From positions 1 through 6,892 of the forward strand of contig VGWY01000141.1 in the NCBI GenBank assembly GCA_016873575.1: 6,892 bases of DNA, in the 5' to 3' direction. Position numbers and translations under genes: made by a program. The stretch is from Nitrospira sp. (GTDB lineage Bacteria > Nitrospirota > Thermodesulfovibrionia > Thermodesulfovibrionales > SM23-35). Shown in pieces: positions 4,916 to 6,892 of the stretch. Position 1 is the stretch's first letter, and the number at the start of each line of letters is the position of its first letter. The notes beneath the pieces were generated by a model. That model saw nothing but the letters and a program-made list of their open reading frames with translations. It did no database searches and had not been told where the DNA came from.

Positions 4916-6892
4916 ATGAATTTATCACATGTTCAGAGACCAAGCCGCTATATCAATAGTGAAATTCATTCCATCCATAAAGAATCCTTCATAAAAGTTG
5001 CTCTTGCATTCCCTGATGTTTACGAGGTCGGGATGTCTCATCTCGGGCTCAAAATCCTTTACAAGATAATAAATGACATTCCCTATGCATCTGCCGAAAG
5101 GGTATTTTCTCCATGGCCTGACCTCGAGGCTGAGATGAGAGCAAAAGGGATACGCCTTTCATCCCTCGAATCAAACCGACCATTGAAGGATTTCGATATC
5201 GCTGGCTTTAGCCTCCAGTACGAACTTTCTTATACAACGGTGCTGAATATGCTTTATCTCGGTGGCATCCCATTAAGGTCATCAGATAGAGCGGATTCAG
5301 TGACTACTGACTACTGGCCACTGATAATTGCCGGTGGACCATGTACTGTCAATCCTGCACCTATGTCCCCATTTATTGATGCATTTTTAATCGGGGATGG
5401 CGAGGAGGCTGTAAGGGAGATACTTGATACATTTTACAGGTGGAAGGAATCCGGAGACAGGGGAAAGCAATCCTTGCTTATTGCACTCTCTGATATTGAA
5501 GGATTGCATGTGCCTTCTGTTCAGCGTTCAAAGTTCAAAGTTCAAAGTTCAATAGTTACCCCCCCTACTCCCCCCCTTAGTAAGGGGGGGCAAGGGGGGG
5601 TCAGGAGGCGTATCATCCAGTCCCTTGATGATGCCCCTTACCCTGATAATCCAGTTGTCCCATACACAACAATTATCCATGACAGGGTCAATATAGAGGT
5701 TTCGAGGGGATGCTCAATGGGCTGCAGGTTCTGTCAGGCAGGTATGATTTACAGGCCGGTTCGTGAAAGGAGCCCTGAAAGAGCCATCGAACTCGCAGAG
5801 CAATCCCTAAAAAATACAGGTTACGAAGAGGTTGCATTTACATCCCTGAGCGCTGGAGACTATAGCTGTCTTTTACAGGTTGTGAGGGAATTTAACAAGA
5901 GATTTGCAAAGGATAAGATTGCCCTCTCGCTTCCCTCTCTTAGAGTAGCAGCAATAAACCGTGAACTCCTGAGAGGGATTCGTATGGTAAGAAAGACCGG
6001 TTTTACGATTGCACCTGAGGCAGGCAGTGAGCGGCTGAGAAGAATAATCAATAAAGACTTCTCTGAAGAGGACTATGAAAAGGCCCTCAGGACACTCTTT
6101 GAAGAAGGCTGGCTTAACCTCAAACTCTATTTCATGATAGGGTTACCTTCAGAGACAGAAGAAGATATAGAGGCAATTCCTGAGATGGCAATGAAGGCGC
6201 TGAAAATTGCTAAACAGTATACAGGGAGGTATGTCAATATAAACATAGGGGTATCCCCATTTGTTCCAAAGCCACATACGCCTTTTCAGTGGTATGGGCA
6301 GGCTATGACTGAGGAACTAAGAAGGAAAAGGGACTTTCTCAAGGATGTTCTTGGGAAGAAAGGCTTGAAGGTGAAGGGACATGACGTGGAGATAAGCCTC
6401 CTTGAAGCTACTTTTTCCCGTGGTGATGCAGGACTTGCACCGCTTATCGAAAAGGCATGGTCTTTAGGTTGCAGGCTCGATGGATGGTCAGAGGTCTTTG
6501 ACTTCAGGAAATGGGAAATGGCAATGAATCTTACAGGTATTGATGCATCAGAGTATGCGAGAAAGACCTATGAAAAACACGATACTTTTCCCTGGGATAC
6601 TATAGATATCGGGGTAACAAAAGAATTCCTCTATAAGGAAAACGAGAATGCCATATCAGGGGAAATTACACCTGACTGCAGGAAGATCTGCCATAGCTGC
6701 GGACTGGGATGTAATCCCCCTACATCCCCCTTTAATAAAGGGGGACAGAGGGGGATTACAGAAAAGGGGGGCAAGGGGGGATTTGAAAAAGGGGGGCAAG
6801 GGGGGATTACTCGTAACCTATCACTAACTACAGATATACGTCGTTTTAAGCCCGTACGCATCAGGGTCAAATTTTCAAAGACAGGGAGATTG
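4916..6892 (+). CDS. B12-binding-type radical SAM protein (TIGR03960-like), 3' end off window
   Basis: The frame is open for 659 codons to the right edge with no stop, so the gene is partial. The N-terminal region (about 1-200) resembles the B12-binding-like part of this family, with DVYEVGMSHLGLKILY and IAGGPCTVNP segments. The radical SAM core has RGCSMGCRFCQAG with the 4Fe-4S cysteines C266, C270 and C273, then the SLPSLR and FTIAPEAGSERLR blocks. A second cysteine group, C588-x3-C592-x2-C595-x3-C599, ends this half. From about residue 644, KPVRIRVKFSKTGRL is the start of a DUF2344 (TIGR03936) domain, so the product is a fusion. The exact reaction of this family is not known to me. Four repeat blocks are inserted in frame: residues 128-137, about 202-213, 215-229 and 599-632. 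The start has only a weak GAGGTGG site upstream; GTG at 4901 is an alternative. Many relatives adjoin the rng-rplU-rpmA-obg genes. Confidence 0.9.
   Translation, partial: MNLSHVQRPSRYINSEIHSIHKESFIKVALAFPDVYEVGMSHLGLKILYKIINDIPYASAERVFSPWPDLEAEMRAKGIRLSSLESNRPLKDFDIAGFSLQYELSYTTVLNMLYLGGIPLRSSDRADSVTTDYWPLIIAGGPCTVNPAPMSPFIDAFLIGDGEEAVREILDTFYRWKESGDRGKQSLLIALSDIEGLHVPSVQRSKFKVQSSIVTPPTPPLSKGGQGGVRRRIIQSLDDAPYPDNPVVPYTTIIHDRVNIEVSRGCSMGCRFCQAGMIYRPVRERSPERAIELAEQSLKNTGYEEVAFTSLSAGDYSCLLQVVREFNKRFAKDKIALSLPSLRVAAINRELLRGIRMVRKTGFTIAPEAGSERLRRIINKDFSEEDYEKALRTLFEEGWLNLKLYFMIGLPSETEEDIEAIPEMAMKALKIAKQYTGRYVNINIGVSPFVPKPHTPFQWYGQAMTEELRRKRDFLKDVLGKKGLKVKGHDVEISLLEATFSRGDAGLAPLIEKAWSLGCRLDGWSEVFDFRKWEMAMNLTGIDASEYARKTYEKHDTFPWDTIDIGVTKEFLYKENENAISGEITPDCRKICHSCGLGCNPPTSPFNKGGQRGITEKGGKGGFEKGGQGGITRNLSLTTDIRRFKPVRIRVKFSKTGRL
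5298..5325. repeat. Heptamer array, 4 x YACTGRC-type, in radical SAM gene
   Basis: CAGTGAC, TACTGAC, TACTGGC and CACTGAT run head to tail over 28 bp. They encode residues 128-137 (SVTTDYWPLI) just before the conserved LIIAGGPC block. Relatives, as I recall them, pass from IPLR-x-x-x-R directly to xPLIIAGGP, so a few residues appear extra. Confidence 0.7.
5519..5553. repeat. Heptamer array, 5 x GTTCAAA-type, in radical SAM gene
   Basis: Three perfect GTTCAAA units (5526-5546) are flanked by GTTCAGC (5519-5525) and GTTCAAT (5547-5553). The frame is kept, and the repeat reads as alternating S/K/F/V/Q residues, a composition unlike the rest of the enzyme. It sits directly before a C/G-tract palindrome, in the variable segment between VPS and the RRRIIQSLDDAPYP block. 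Confidence 0.9.
5558..5601. repeat. C7/G7 palindromic repeat, in frame
   Basis: Two C7 tracts separated by TACT are followed by TTAGTAA and then two G7 tracts separated by CAA, framed by A and T. Each arm is 14 G or C bases, so DNA or mRNA could form a very stable hairpin. It encodes PPTPPLSKGGQGG, a peptide I recall as the common translation of such dispersed palindromes in many genomes. Shares the CAA-separated G tracts with the repeats at 6761-6810. Confidence 0.9.
6711..6759. repeat. C5/G5 palindromic repeat, in frame
   Basis: GTAAT plus C5, a short spacer, C5TTTAATAAAG5, a spacer, and G5 plus ATTAC form a 49-bp near-perfect palindrome. It encodes PPTSPFNKGGQRGI right after the last Cys of the second cysteine group. 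It is the same design as the element at 5558-5601 but has diverged in tract length and loop. Confidence 0.9.
6761..6809. repeat. Two tandem half-copies of the G-tract repeat
   Basis: GAAAA, G6, CAA, G6, ATTT (6761-6784) is followed by GAAAAA, G6, CAA, G6, ATTA (6785-6809). These are right-hand halves of the palindrome without the C-tract arms, so they look like duplicated partial copies. The frame stays open and encodes glycine- and lysine-rich linker. Four G6 tracts in 41 bases give G-quadruplex potential on the coding strand and in the mRNA. Confidence 0.85.

Noticed and set aside
5558..5601. Transcription terminator inside the radical SAM gene
   Set aside because: It lacks a trailing T-run and the reading frame continues through conserved domains afterwards.
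6631..6870. Proline-rich open frame on the minus strand
   Set aside because: It is the antisense reading of the C/G-tract repeats inside the radical SAM gene.

Overview
The window reads as a mid-GC genome of a free-living anaerobe-type bacterium. The radical SAM, GDP-fucose and metacaspase genes and the style of interspersed repeats would suit Nitrospirota or a deltaproteobacterial lineage. That placement is an impression from familiarity, not a computed result. Strong AAGGAGG ribosome binding sites and sigma-70-like promoters fit a Gram-negative-type bacterium.

Layout. Positions 1 to about 123 are one end of an insertion sequence: two 19-bp direct repeats and the first ten codons of a transposase that runs off the left edge. 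It interrupts a group II intron that occupies about 124-977 on the minus strand. The intron's reverse transcriptase is cut after its first conserved blocks, so its catalytic centre is not in the window. The intron itself appears to sit in short repeat-like DNA (978-1082). The stretch 1083-1303 holds no gene but contains a compact MITE-like unit with TTGTCA/TGACAA ends (1143-1250).

Positions 1304-3589 on the minus strand are a two-gene operon, gmd then fcl, which converts GDP-mannose to GDP-L-fucose for surface polysaccharide. From the divergent intergenic region at about 3590-3742 a second operon runs rightward. It encodes a metacaspase-like protease (3746-4558), a small LapA/DUF1049-type membrane protein (4571-4861), and a large B12-binding/radical SAM protein (4916 to the right edge). 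The last gene is continuing into a DUF2344-like domain when the window ends.

The most striking signal is a set of small repeats inside or touching ordinary genes. Four separate arrays each consist of four or five tandem 7-bp units, each array with its own unit sequence. One is in fcl (1660-1687), one covers the gmd stop codon (2433-2460), and two are in the radical SAM gene (5298-5325 and 5519-5553). The radical SAM gene also carries C-tract/G-tract palindromes at two places (5558-5601 and 6711-6810). All insertions inside genes keep the reading frame, and those in the radical SAM gene appear to fall in loops or linkers. This suggests a heptamer-repeat and palindrome invasion resembling, in period only, the short tandem heptanucleotide repeats known from cyanobacteria.
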